Assembly: GCF_947500765.1 (NCBI RefSeq)
Contig: NZ_CANMTH010000003.1
Location: forward strand, 248,001-312,000
Length of the DNA stretch: 64,000 nucleotides
Direction of reading: 5' to 3'
Origin: an uncultured Formosa sp.
Lineage (GTDB): Bacteria; Bacteroidota; Bacteroidia; Flavobacteriales; Flavobacteriaceae
Positions 18,404-26,603 of this stretch are shown one piece after another. The position numbers were made by a program, and so were the translations under genes. The first letter of the stretch is position 1; every line of letters begins with the position of its first letter. The notes below the pieces were generated by a model, which made no database searches, was not told the origin of the DNA, and worked only from the letters and a program-made list of their open reading frames with translations.

Positions 18404-19603
18404 TTAATATGAATTAAAATTCTTTATTATTTCTTTTAGCTGAAGCTTTAAATCTTCACCAGTATCAAAAACCATCTGTTCGTTGCTAGGAAATGGTATC
18501 AGTCTTTTACTTAAAAGAATACGATCTTCTTTATTTAAGGCACGTTCGTCGTTTTGGTTATTTTTACTTTTACGGTAATTTGTTGCATATATGTTTTCAA
18601 AGATAAACCCACTATCTATAGGAAAACTATCTATAATTTGATTCGTTTTTAAATCTACATACACCACATTTGCTAAAATTCGTGCTTCTTTAACTTGTAC
18701 AGATTCTATATAATGGTATCTAACATCTATAATTTTATCTACTTTTATATAATTACCAAGACTATCTTTAATAGGATTTCCTTTTCTATCTTTCTTGTAA
18801 CTTGAACCATCTATAATTTTTTTCTCTCTTAAAATTTCACGTTCATTAATACGTTCTGGTGATATATTAATTTGCTTTAAATTAAGTTGCATGGTATAGT
18901 CGTAAGTGGTGTTTTTAATTTTTTTGGCATGGTAAACACTCCATTGTTTGTCTAAGCCATATGTATTAAAATTAAGTAGGCTGTTTTGTAAACGATTTGG
19001 AATAATTTGATTGGTTTGGTTGTTTATAGTTACTAAAATATAATCGATACCCCGTATTTGTGCGTCGCCTATAAGTTGATAAGTGTTTTTATAATTAGGA
19101 GATATTGTATTTAAATAGGTTAGATTATCGTAGGCTTGACGAATGTCTGCTTTATTTTTAGAATCGAGCAATCTTACACTACTTGCATAGATGTAACCTG
19201 ACAAATTGTTTTTAGAATTGATAATTACCTCATTATAATCTATAAAATGAAAAGTTGTTTTTTTTCCATTAGCCGTTAGTGGTAAAAGTGGTTTTATGGC
19301 TTCTTGTCGTGCATTTAAAGTCGTATATAAATCAAAAATTTCTTGATAGTTATCTGGATTATTATCTTTTTTAAGATAATCAATCCTGCTTAAATCTCTA
19401 GATTCTGCCTTTGTAAAAGCATCTCCAAGCATGTAAACATATTCTGTTGTACGCTTTTCAGATTTATTGGCTTTAAGTTTCTCGATTGCTGTATTTATAG
19501 CATAATCGTAATCGCCAGAATAGATAGCTTTTTCAACCTGTTTAGCGGTATTACATGCTATAACGTTAAATGTTATAAATAGGATAAGTAGTGTTCTTTT
19601 CAT
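18404..19603 (-). CDS. Lipoprotein with TPR-like N-terminus, unknown function
   Basis: I place the start at the ATG at 19603, which gives a clean lipoprotein signal (MKRTLLILFITFNVIACNT). A longer frame to 19651 would add 16 unlikely residues and reach a terminator hairpin. The 399-residue protein has an alpha-helical repeat-like N-terminus (AIYSGDYDYAINTAIEKL) and a basic, beta-rich C-terminus (YHYIESVQVKEARILANVVY). It probably faces the periplasm or lies on the cell surface. I recognise no enzyme motif. Confidence 0.6.
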   Translation of the reverse strand: MKRTLLILFITFNVIACNTAKQVEKAIYSGDYDYAINTAIEKLKANKSEKRTTEYVYMLGDAFTKAESRDLSRIDYLKKDNNPDNYQEIFDLYTTLNARQEAIKPLLPLTANGKKTTFHFIDYNEVIINSKNNLSGYIYASSVRLLDSKNKADIRQAYDNLTYLNTISPNYKNTYQLIGDAQIRGIDYILVTINNQTNQIIPNRLQNSLLNFNTYGLDKQWSVYHAKKIKNTTYDYTMQLNLKQINISPERINEREILREKKIIDGSSYKKDRKGNPIKDSLGNYIKVDKIIDVRYHYIESVQVKEARILANVVYVDLKTNQIIDSFPIDSGFIFENIYATNYRKSKNNQNDERALNKEDRILLSKRLIPFPSNEQMVFDTGEDLKLQLKEIIKNFNSY

Positions 19604-19649
19604 AATTATGGAAATGTAATGATTATAACTGTATGACAATAGTAGTGCC

Positions 19650-19688
19650 AAAAAAACACCTTCCCAAATTTTATTAGAAAGGTGTTTT
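19650..19688 (-). terminator. Intrinsic terminator at the end of the mbnP/MbnH-like operon
   Basis: AAAACACCTT (19653-19662) pairs with AAGGTGTTTT (19679-19688), and the minus strand continues into a T run. It lies 81 bases after the di-heme peroxidase stop codon. Confidence 0.75.
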
Positions 19689-19768
19689 ATATTTTAAGGC
19701 TTAATTTTTTACTTTTTGAAATCTATTAATGGTTGTTGCTATTTCTTAATATAATGGTATGCTTTATA

Positions 19769-20788
19769 TTAAAGTCCAACAAACTTCTCATCGCTTAGTG
19801 TTTTTAAAAATGAAATAAGATTGTTTTTTTCTGTATCTGTAAGTGGAATCCTATTGTCATTATCTTTCAAAATCGGATCTAAATTATCGGCTTCTAAAAC
19901 ACCAGTATCTAAATAATCCAGAACCTCTTCAAGGGTTTTAAACTGACCAAAACTTCCGTAAGGTGCTGTATATTCAATATTTCTTAACGATGGTACACGA
20001 AAACTCATATAATCATCTATTTCACCTGTTACTCTAGCGCGTCCAGCTTCTTCGTTATCAGGGTTTAAAGGAAATCCTATATTTCTAAAACTTTGATCGG
20101 TAAAAAGTTCTGTGCTGTGACAACTAATACATTTTTCCTGAAAAACGGCATATCCTAAAGCTTCTGCTTCGGTAAACGTTTCTTCTTCTCCATTTTGCAC
20201 TTTATCGTATTTACTGTTGGCAGAAATCAAGCTGTATTCATATTGTGCTATACTGTTATATATACCATCTGCAGTAATGCCTTCACCATTAAAAGCCTTA
20301 TTGAATAATGTAATATAATCTTTGTCGGTTTCAATTTTACCAATTACTTCTAGTATAGACGAGTCCATTTCTTCATGTGTTATTATAGGTACTAACGGCT
20401 GTGCTTCTAACTGTAGTTTATTTCCAACCCAATTATACACTTGCATAAATGCCATATTTTGAATAGGAGGTGGGTTACGAAGTCCAAGTCGTCCTTCAAT
20501 ACCAATTCCTATTGCATTGTGATCTGCAAAGGCATGTTCTTGTATATGGCAACTTGCACACGAAATGGTATTATCTGCACTTAATTTAGTATCATTAAAT
20601 AATTTTTCACCTAATTCTACACCATATAACGTAGGTATGTTGGTATAAAACGAACTATTTAATTCAGGAAAGTTAATAGGAATATCTAATGAAACTTCAG
20701 GATTATTATAAGAAACGTATTCAGAATCATCTTTATTACATGATGTGAACACCAATAGTATAGCGACCGTTCTTATTATATGTTTCAT
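19769..20788 (-). CDS. Di-heme cytochrome c peroxidase/MauG family lipoprotein, MbnH-like
   Basis: This 339-residue lipoprotein (lipobox Cys17 in LLVFTSCNKDD) has two c-type heme sites: CASCH at residues 77-81 in the N-terminal domain and CISCH at 220-224 in the C-terminal domain. The fold matches di-heme CcpA/MauG proteins. Its neighbour is an MbnP homologue, so MbnH is the closest role: in the characterised pair, MbnH oxidises a Trp of MbnP to kynurenine to create a copper site. The usual [YF]xHDG segment before TLEEV reads PYGSFGQF here (residues 276-283), so the expected His is absent. The gene lies 81 bases after mbnP with a hairpin between. Confidence 0.8.
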   Translation of the reverse strand: MKHIIRTVAILLVFTSCNKDDSEYVSYNNPEVSLDIPINFPELNSSFYTNIPTLYGVELGEKLFNDTKLSADNTISCASCHIQEHAFADHNAIGIGIEGRLGLRNPPPIQNMAFMQVYNWVGNKLQLEAQPLVPIITHEEMDSSILEVIGKIETDKDYITLFNKAFNGEGITADGIYNSIAQYEYSLISANSKYDKVQNGEEETFTEAEALGYAVFQEKCISCHSTELFTDQSFRNIGFPLNPDNEEAGRARVTGEIDDYMSFRVPSLRNIEYTAPYGSFGQFKTLEEVLDYLDTGVLEADNLDPILKDNDNRIPLTDTEKNNLISFLKTLSDEKFVGL

Positions 20789-20815
20789 ATTAAAAATGTG
20801 TTTGAATGCAATTAA

Positions 20816-20851
20816 AAGAGTCGGTTATATGTTTTACCAAAACCGACTCTT
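20816..20851 (-). terminator. Hairpin between mbnP and the MbnH-like gene
   Basis: An 11-bp perfect stem (AAGAGTCGGTT 20816-20826, AACCGACTCTT 20841-20851) with a 14-base loop lies 19 bases after the mbnP stop. The following T run is short, so it may only attenuate transcription or protect the mRNA end. Confidence 0.6.
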
Positions 20852-20869
20852 ATTTAGTGTGTTTTTTAT

Positions 20870-21742
20870 TTAGTTTTCTACAGCTGTAATAGAAAACATA
20901 CCTGTAATATCATCACTACCATTACCACCAATATTGTCTACAAACTTTGTCATTTCTGTTGCTGTATGTGCACTTGGTGTTGCATTATTTGTAATATCAC
21001 TAGTCGTAACTAAAGTGATGGTGTAGCTATTTCCACTTAATAAATAATCAAAATCTGCTTCGATTTTAATTGTAGGTGCATTTTCTCCAACTATAGCAGC
21101 TGTAGTAAGGTTTAAAGTAATATCTCTGTATGCATCTACACCTTGGGTGTAAGTACTTTCATCATCTACAGTACCTTCAACAGTGCTACCAGAATGGAAA
21201 GATAATTCTTTGTTATCTGTATCGTAAAAACCTTCTATTTTAGTAAAACGATATCCTGTTCCCCATTCCCAATGCATTTCAGTATCGTTTTCTCCTGCTG
21301 CATCATAAAAATTAGGGAAACTTACTTGGTCTAAAGTATTTAATTCTGATTTTACACCTAATCCAAATTTAATTTGGCTGTAATTTGCTGTTGGAATATC
21401 GCTTAAAACATATTCTAACGTTTCTGTTTTAGATTGGTTTACAATTGTTGCACCGTTATCTAAATCGTTAACATTATAAGGAATTTCTGTTCCGTCTTCT
21501 TTAATTAATCGAATGTTACTAATTACATATTTTAATTCAGAAAAGTGGTGTACTTGTCCAGCGTCTGATGTGTTTACTGTTGCATCTGTATCTGTTTCAT
21601 CTCCTAATACAATAGTTGTACCTTCAAACGTATTGTTAAATTCTAAAATCACATTGTTTGCTACAGGAATATCGTCGTCACTACAAGACATAATTGCTAA
21701 TGGTATTATGGCTATTAAAAGGTAATTTTTTAAATTTTTCAT
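20870..21742 (-). CDS. MbnP-family copper-binding lipoprotein
   Basis: This 290-residue lipoprotein (IIPLAIMSCSDDD, lipobox Cys20) matches the MbnP family. Diagnostic segments are FSELKYVISNIRLI (residues 67-80), EMHWEWGTGYRFTKIEG (155-171, including the HWEW core Trp residues) and ELSFHSGSTVEG with His183. In characterised methanotroph MbnP, a Trp is converted to kynurenine by MbnH to form a copper site; that conversion is not visible from sequence. It follows the TonB receptor gene and precedes the MbnH-like gene on the same strand, which supports a copper role. Clear family match, inferred function. Confidence 0.8.
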   Translation of the reverse strand: MKNLKNYLLIAIIPLAIMSCSDDDIPVANNVILEFNNTFEGTTIVLGDETDTDATVNTSDAGQVHHFSELKYVISNIRLIKEDGTEIPYNVNDLDNGATIVNQSKTETLEYVLSDIPTANYSQIKFGLGVKSELNTLDQVSFPNFYDAAGENDTEMHWEWGTGYRFTKIEGFYDTDNKELSFHSGSTVEGTVDDESTYTQGVDAYRDITLNLTTAAIVGENAPTIKIEADFDYLLSGNSYTITLVTTSDITNNATPSAHTATEMTKFVDNIGGNGSDDITGMFSITAVEN

Positions 21743-21784
21743 TTTTTTTATTTAATTATTAATAGTTATTTTTTTGGTTAATTT

Positions 21785-23770
21785 TTATAGGTCTATTTTT
21801 AACGATGTAAAAATATTACGACCCATTCTCGGAATATTTCCCCAGTCTGCATAGGTGCTATAGTATTCGTTAAACACATTTTCTGCACCAATCTGGAATA
21901 CTGTTTTGTAATTTTTAATATAAAATGTGTAATCTGCAGAGATGTTCCAATTGGTGTAAGATGGTGTCTCATCTTCTCCGTATTCTGGACTGTAATCAAT
22001 TTGTTTTAAATCGCCATTAAAAGATGTTCTAAAACCGATTTTTTGATACGAATAATGCAAAGAAGTCTGATAACTTAAAGGGCGAATAAAGGGTAAATTG
22101 TTTTTATTTTCATCTAAACCACGTGCATAAGTTAAGGTTCCTTTCCAATGTAAATTGTTCAGAATAGAGTAGTTGGCATGCATTGAAAAATTGAATAATG
22201 TAGCATGGTCCAAAGACGTGTAACCTTTTACCCCAACCGATTGATAATTCATTGGACTGCCCTGACTTAAAATTCTCCCTATAATGTAATTCTGAATATA
22301 GAAATAGTTGACTTGTGCTTTAATACTTCCTTTTTTGTTTTTAAAACCAGCACTTGCATTAGCCTCATAAGAAATTTCATTTTCTAAATCAGGATCTCCA
22401 ATGTAATCGTAGCGATCAAAACTGTTATAGATATAATAGCCATAACCTTCGGAAACAGAAGGTGCTCTATGGCCATATCCACCACCAATAGAAGATTCAA
22501 ATCCGCTAGCGTTAAATTGATAACTCGCATATAAATTTGGTAAAAAACGTGTCTTTTCTTGTGAAGCTCCCGGATGAAAAATCCAATTGAATTCTATGTA
22601 TTTTGAATAATTGTAATTCAGACCTAAAGTTCCTCCAAAATTTAACTGACTCTTTTCTGAAATGTCCCATGAGTTACTTATAGAAAGTCCAGCATAACGC
22701 GTGGTTACCCAAGGCCAACTATATGCAAACATGGTAGTTTCGCTTCGGTCTTGAGGATACATACGCATTTCTGCTATAGATAAATTGTCGTACGCATTAA
22801 TTTGTATTTCTGATGAATAATTTTCTTTTTTTAGATTCACTTTAGATAATAAACCATAAGTTGTACTCCATCCAGGCATATCCATATGTACCAAATTCTC
22901 TGGTCGTGTAGTATCATCCATATAATGTTCTATGGTATTAAAATACACTTTAGTATCCCAAACTTTTATAAGCTTATCTTCAAAAAATTGTTTGTAAGTT
23001 ACAGAGGTTATTAATGCTCTAGAGAGTGATAAGTCCATAGGTAATGCAGGATAGCCCACATCTTCAGCTTTATCAAAAATGGCATCTACACGCACCGATG
23101 ACAAGTTTGTTGTTTTGTATGCAATACCCAAAGATGTATTGAATTTTTCGTATTGAGAATGTTCTACTTCATCTGTGTTTCCATCGGTATAATTTTTTGC
23201 TTTACGATACGAAATACTACCGTCTGCAACTAGTTTGTCACTTGAATATGATACATTTCCAAGATTAAAAAATTGATTGTTATTAAATTCAAAACCAGAT
23301 TGATAAGCGCCATTCCATGTTTGCCCTAACGCGAAAGCTGTGCTTTTTCGTTTTAAATCTATACTTCCAGCTACGGTTGCACCATGCATGCTGCCTTCTT
23401 GACCAGATTTTACATCAATATCAGACAAGTTATTACTTTCAACATAAGATGTTACCGGATCCATTTTATCTGTACAGGCCCCAAAAATATGCATTCCATC
23501 TATAGTTACTGTCGAGCGTTCCGTACTCATATTATTAAGCAACGGTTCCCACGCATAAGCACCACGTTTAATAAAGCTAATGTTATCTGACGATGCCAAA
23601 AATTCATCTACAGAAACAGCCATTTTCATTGCTGTTTCTATTTTGTTTTTTTTAGCAGCGATAACAAGAACTTCATCTAAAACCACATTAGAACTGTCCT
23701 TTTTTATCGGCGTATTCTGAGCATTTGCTAATGTTCCTAATGCAAGTATTATTAGAGTTATTCGTTTCAT
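21785..23770 (-). CDS. OprC-like TonB-dependent copper receptor
   Basis: This 661-residue outer-membrane receptor has a signal peptide (LIILALGTLANAQ), an N-terminal TonB-box-like stretch (DEVLVIAA), a plug domain and a 22-strand barrel ending in ...FTSLKIDL. The plug contains a CxxxM motif at residues 99-103 (FGACTDKMDPVT) and the barrel contains an HxM motif at 282-284 (TIEHYMDD). These correspond in sequence and spacing (183 residues) to the CxxxM and HxM copper ligands of Pseudomonas aeruginosa OprC. It begins 2 bases after a YtkA-like lipoprotein gene and precedes mbnP. Copper(I/II) import is strongly suggested but not shown. Confidence 0.85.
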   Translation of the reverse strand: MKRITLIILALGTLANAQNTPIKKDSSNVVLDEVLVIAAKKNKIETAMKMAVSVDEFLASSDNISFIKRGAYAWEPLLNNMSTERSTVTIDGMHIFGACTDKMDPVTSYVESNNLSDIDVKSGQEGSMHGATVAGSIDLKRKSTAFALGQTWNGAYQSGFEFNNNQFFNLGNVSYSSDKLVADGSISYRKAKNYTDGNTDEVEHSQYEKFNTSLGIAYKTTNLSSVRVDAIFDKAEDVGYPALPMDLSLSRALITSVTYKQFFEDKLIKVWDTKVYFNTIEHYMDDTTRPENLVHMDMPGWSTTYGLLSKVNLKKENYSSEIQINAYDNLSIAEMRMYPQDRSETTMFAYSWPWVTTRYAGLSISNSWDISEKSQLNFGGTLGLNYNYSKYIEFNWIFHPGASQEKTRFLPNLYASYQFNASGFESSIGGGYGHRAPSVSEGYGYYIYNSFDRYDYIGDPDLENEISYEANASAGFKNKKGSIKAQVNYFYIQNYIIGRILSQGSPMNYQSVGVKGYTSLDHATLFNFSMHANYSILNNLHWKGTLTYARGLDENKNNLPFIRPLSYQTSLHYSYQKIGFRTSFNGDLKQIDYSPEYGEDETPSYTNWNISADYTFYIKNYKTVFQIGAENVFNEYYSTYADWGNIPRMGRNIFTSLKIDL

Positions 23771-23772
23771 AT

Positions 23773-24696
23773 TTAAAATAATATGTCGATATAAAGGTCA
23801 CTTTTAGCGCCTTCAATTCCTGGTGTAAATTCTGTGGAAACCTCTGTACCCTTTAACGTCTCTCCCTCTGCGTTTTGAAGTATAAAATTTAAGGTCCAGT
23901 TTCCTGTCATGGTGTAATTCACAACACCGTGATATAAACTATCACTTTCCATAATTAAATCTTCATTATTCGGAGACGAGTGGTTTCCCATAGAAGCTTC
24001 TGGCATTCTTGGGTCTAATAATAGAGTATAATCCTGCACAGCTGAATACGAATATTGCGACAGATCTGGAAATGTACCTTCAGCTTCTGTAGGCTGATTG
24101 TATTTGTAAATTCCAGCTACCAAATTATTTTCTGCAACACCTGGACTTTGCGGAGACACTAAGGCTATAAAATAGTGCTCGTTATCACTTCCAGTAAAGG
24201 CAGTCATATTAAGATTCATATTGGTCTGTTCTTCAACTGTAATAGTTTGATTAATAGCGTACGATTGAGTATCGACCTGAAAATTAATATATAACTGCCA
24301 ACTTACTGTAGTATCACTTTCACTTGTAAATACAGCAAATCCAGAATAATAGTCTTCTGTAGCATCATATTCTAAATTATAAGCATGCGGACAAGATGAA
24401 GTGTTTCCATTAGCATCTGTAAATATGGGTAAAAATGTCACCTCTGCATCTTGCAAAGATTCACTGGTTACTGTGTTTATTATGCTTAGATGAATTTCGT
24501 TATATCCCTTATAAAGTGTTCCATTTAGGGCTTCCAGATTTACGGTGTAATCTCCACTAGTTATAGATGTTACGTTTTCGTATTCTATATATTCGGTCGT
24601 TTCGGTGCTTAATTCAGCTTCGTAATCGGTTTTCTCTACGGTACACGATGATACCACAACGAAAATTACGATTACAAAAAAGTGTAAACGTTTCAT
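23773..24696 (-). CDS. YtkA/FixH-like lipoprotein of the copper cluster
   Basis: This 307-residue lipoprotein has lipobox Cys18 (FVVVSSCTVEK). It appears to hold two immunoglobulin-like YtkA/FixH-type domains, at about residues 45-150 and 165-300. The second has the family motif RMPEASMGNHSSPNN (230-244) followed by YHGVVNYTMTGNWTLNF; the Met/His cluster looks like a possible metal site, as does CPHAY in the first domain. It is the first gene of the run lipoprotein-receptor-mbnP-MbnH-like. A surface or periplasmic copper-binding partner of the receptor is inferred. Confidence 0.6.
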   Translation of the reverse strand: MKRLHFFVIVIFVVVSSCTVEKTDYEAELSTETTEYIEYENVTSITSGDYTVNLEALNGTLYKGYNEIHLSIINTVTSESLQDAEVTFLPIFTDANGNTSSCPHAYNLEYDATEDYYSGFAVFTSESDTTVSWQLYINFQVDTQSYAINQTITVEEQTNMNLNMTAFTGSDNEHYFIALVSPQSPGVAENNLVAGIYKYNQPTEAEGTFPDLSQYSYSAVQDYTLLLDPRMPEASMGNHSSPNNEDLIMESDSLYHGVVNYTMTGNWTLNFILQNAEGETLKGTEVSTEFTPGIEGAKSDLYIDILF

Positions 24697-25030
24697 TATT
24701 TATGGACTGTTTCATTAAAAACTGTTGAAAATAGAGTAGCGTAAATAGAGGAACTTTTCTATTTTGAAACATTAAAAAAAGGATAGTTCTATTTTAGGTT
24801 GATGCAATTATTTTAATCACAATCAGGTCGCTACAAGATATAAATAGAATACTCGCATATAAGATGCACAACGAAAGCTTAGTAGAGATTTAACCTACTT
24901 TAAAGCTGTAACAAATGGTTATATTTTTTTATATGTGTGGACATAAAAAATCATATACAAGCACGTTGCTAAACCTAAGTTTTGCAAAATACCAAGTATG
25001 AGTTATGGAGTTTCTATTTGTATATTGAAA
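24697..25030. other. Intergenic region upstream of the copper receptor operon
   Basis: The 334-base gap separates the small Cys-motif gene from the YtkA-like lipoprotein gene, both on the minus strand. It should contain the receptor operon promoter. I see no exact TAnnTTTG box and no convincing reading frame. Confidence 0.4.
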
Positions 25031-25399
25031 CTATACGAGTGGTGGATGAAATACAAAGCCCATATAACTGAACTTATAAATTTTGTTATAAGAGGAGTCT
25101 ATTTTTAATTGTTGCTTTTTAGGAAAGAACAATATGTAGTTAATTGTTGTGTCTTGAAAGAATACTAATGAATTTTCGAATGAAATAGAGTTCCCTTTTT
25201 CATTATTTCCCTTTTCAGTATCTGTCGCTTTTGCTAGTTGTGATTTTAAATGACATTTTCCGTTACATTGTAATTCTGGAGTCTCTTTATTTACACAAAG
25301 TTCATTTTTAATGTAATCGTAAAATGCAGCATATTCCACTAAAGGGATTAGTGGTTTAAAAATTAGAAATAACGCTAAAAGTAATGTCGCTGTTTTCAC
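25031..25399 (-). CDS. Small membrane protein with PELQCNGKCHLK motif, copper-locus partner
   Basis: This 122-residue protein starts with GTG at 25399. An N-terminal hydrophobic segment (TATLLLALFLIFKPLIPLVEY) is followed by a short periplasmic domain with Cys35, Cys45, Cys49 and His50 in CVNKETPELQCNGKCHLK. The C-terminus ends FVFHPPLV. A homologue with the same motif and the same ending (FHPPRV) precedes the second OprC-like receptor gene at 58816-59193. The Cys-x9-Cys-x3-Cys-His pattern suggests metal binding; CNGKCH is CX3CH, not the normal CX2CH heme motif. The function is unknown. Confidence 0.65.
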   Translation of the reverse strand: MKTATLLLALFLIFKPLIPLVEYAAFYDYIKNELCVNKETPELQCNGKCHLKSQLAKATDTEKGNNEKGNSISFENSLVFFQDTTINYILFFPKKQQLKIDSSYNKIYKFSYMGFVFHPPLV

Positions 25400-25583
25400 G
25401 TCACGAATTTCAATATTTTTTTTTGACTTTCCTAATCTTAAAATGTATATACTAGTTAATATTTTAAATCGAACGTTAAAAGCGTGTGAATTTTTTTTTT
25501 GTTATCTGTTGTAAATTAGTGTATTATATTTGTTGTTTGAAAGTGTTAGTGTTAATAAAAATAAAAGACATTTTCATCTTGTT

Positions 25584-26078
25584 TTATGGGATTAGGCTAT
25601 ATTTTGCCTCACTGGTTATGTTTACACCTCCATAAAATGTTAAATTGAAATTAATATTCCATGTGTTTTTAGATGTTTTTACTCCACTTATAGTGCCTAT
25701 AGGATCGACATCTTTAGCTACACTATAAGGGAAATAACAGAAACAACTTTGTGTTAACACTAAATCTGTAGTTATTAATTCGGTATTGGAGTAGGAGAAA
25801 CTCTCTAATTCAGGATCGATTTCGAATTTAATATATTCAAAATAACCATCGTCAGATAGATTTTTGTCTGTTTCAGCAACAAACTCGTATAAGAATACCA
25901 ATTTATCACCAGGTTCTACAACCCCATATTTCATATATGTGTCACCTTCTCCTGTTATAACTGTTAACTCACTATTTTCTGTATAGGTGTAACTATAGGT
26001 GTCTCCATTACCATCATCATCCGTGTTACAAGAATACAGTAGCATAGTTAGTATACATATTATATAAATTTTTCTCAT
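25584..26078 (-). CDS. Lipoprotein of unknown function
   Basis: This 164-residue protein has a lipoprotein signal (IICILTMLLYSCNTDDDG, lipobox Cys17) and a beta-rich mature part that contains a CFCYF segment. It is 24 bases from the end of another lipoprotein gene on the same strand, so the two are likely co-transcribed. I recognise no family. Confidence 0.55.
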   Translation of the reverse strand: MRKIYIICILTMLLYSCNTDDDGNGDTYSYTYTENSELTVITGEGDTYMKYGVVEPGDKLVFLYEFVAETDKNLSDDGYFEYIKFEIDPELESFSYSNTELITTDLVLTQSCFCYFPYSVAKDVDPIGTISGVKTSKNTWNINFNLTFYGGVNITSEAKYSLIP

Positions 26079-26102
26079 TGAGTAAGGTTTTTTAATTGGT
26101 GT

Positions 26103-26534
26103 TTATTCTATATTTAATTCTGTTTTAACCAATTGGTATTCATATAGTCCAACGTTATTTTTACTTGCAGATAATAACAGTGAATCTCTAGTTACTGTAT
26201 AATTATATGTACCATTTAGTATTAAATTCCAATCAAAATCTGCAGTCCAAATATTTTGATCTGTAAAGTTTATAGTCGTTGTATTTGTTTCATAAGTCCC
26301 GCTTCCTACTGCAGGAATATAGTAATCATATCCAATACATTCATAGGTATTATTTGTGTTTAAACTTACCATTACTGGGTTAGAAAAAATAGTACCATCA
26401 CTATACGTTACTGTAAACAATCCTGTATAATTTCCGCTTAAATTTTCATTAATATTATCGTCGTCGTTTTGACAAGCAATTAGTGATAATATTGATAAAA
26501 CGACAAATAGAATGTTTCCAAATTTAGTTTTCAT
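26103..26534 (-). CDS. Small lipocalin-like lipoprotein, unknown function
   Basis: This 143-residue protein has lipobox Cys21 (LSLIACQNDDD) and a mature region with a single beta-barrel-like pattern (LSGNYTGLFTVTYSDGT ... GSGTYETNTTTINFTD ... LNGTYNYTVTRDSL). This matches the general layout of small Bacteroidota lipocalin-like lipoproteins. The ligand is unknown. It is the first of two tandem lipoprotein genes. Confidence 0.55.
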   Translation of the reverse strand: MKTKFGNILFVVLSILSLIACQNDDDNINENLSGNYTGLFTVTYSDGTIFSNPVMVSLNTNNTYECIGYDYYIPAVGSGTYETNTTTINFTDQNIWTADFDWNLILNGTYNYTVTRDSLLLSASKNNVGLYEYQLVKTELNIE

Positions 26535-26603
26535 TATTGTTTTTTATTTATAGATGACAATTTATGAAAATGGTTGCGTGTCTATTATGTTTATATTAAA
26601 CTA

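Noticed and set aside
21799..21999. Minus-strand frame inside the OprC-like receptor gene
   Set aside because: It is an out-of-frame shadow of the receptor's C-terminal barrel strands.
25031..25399. CNGKCH as a c-type heme site
   Set aside because: Spacing is CX3CH, not CX2CH, and no cytochrome fold accompanies it, so metal-thiolate binding is the better reading.
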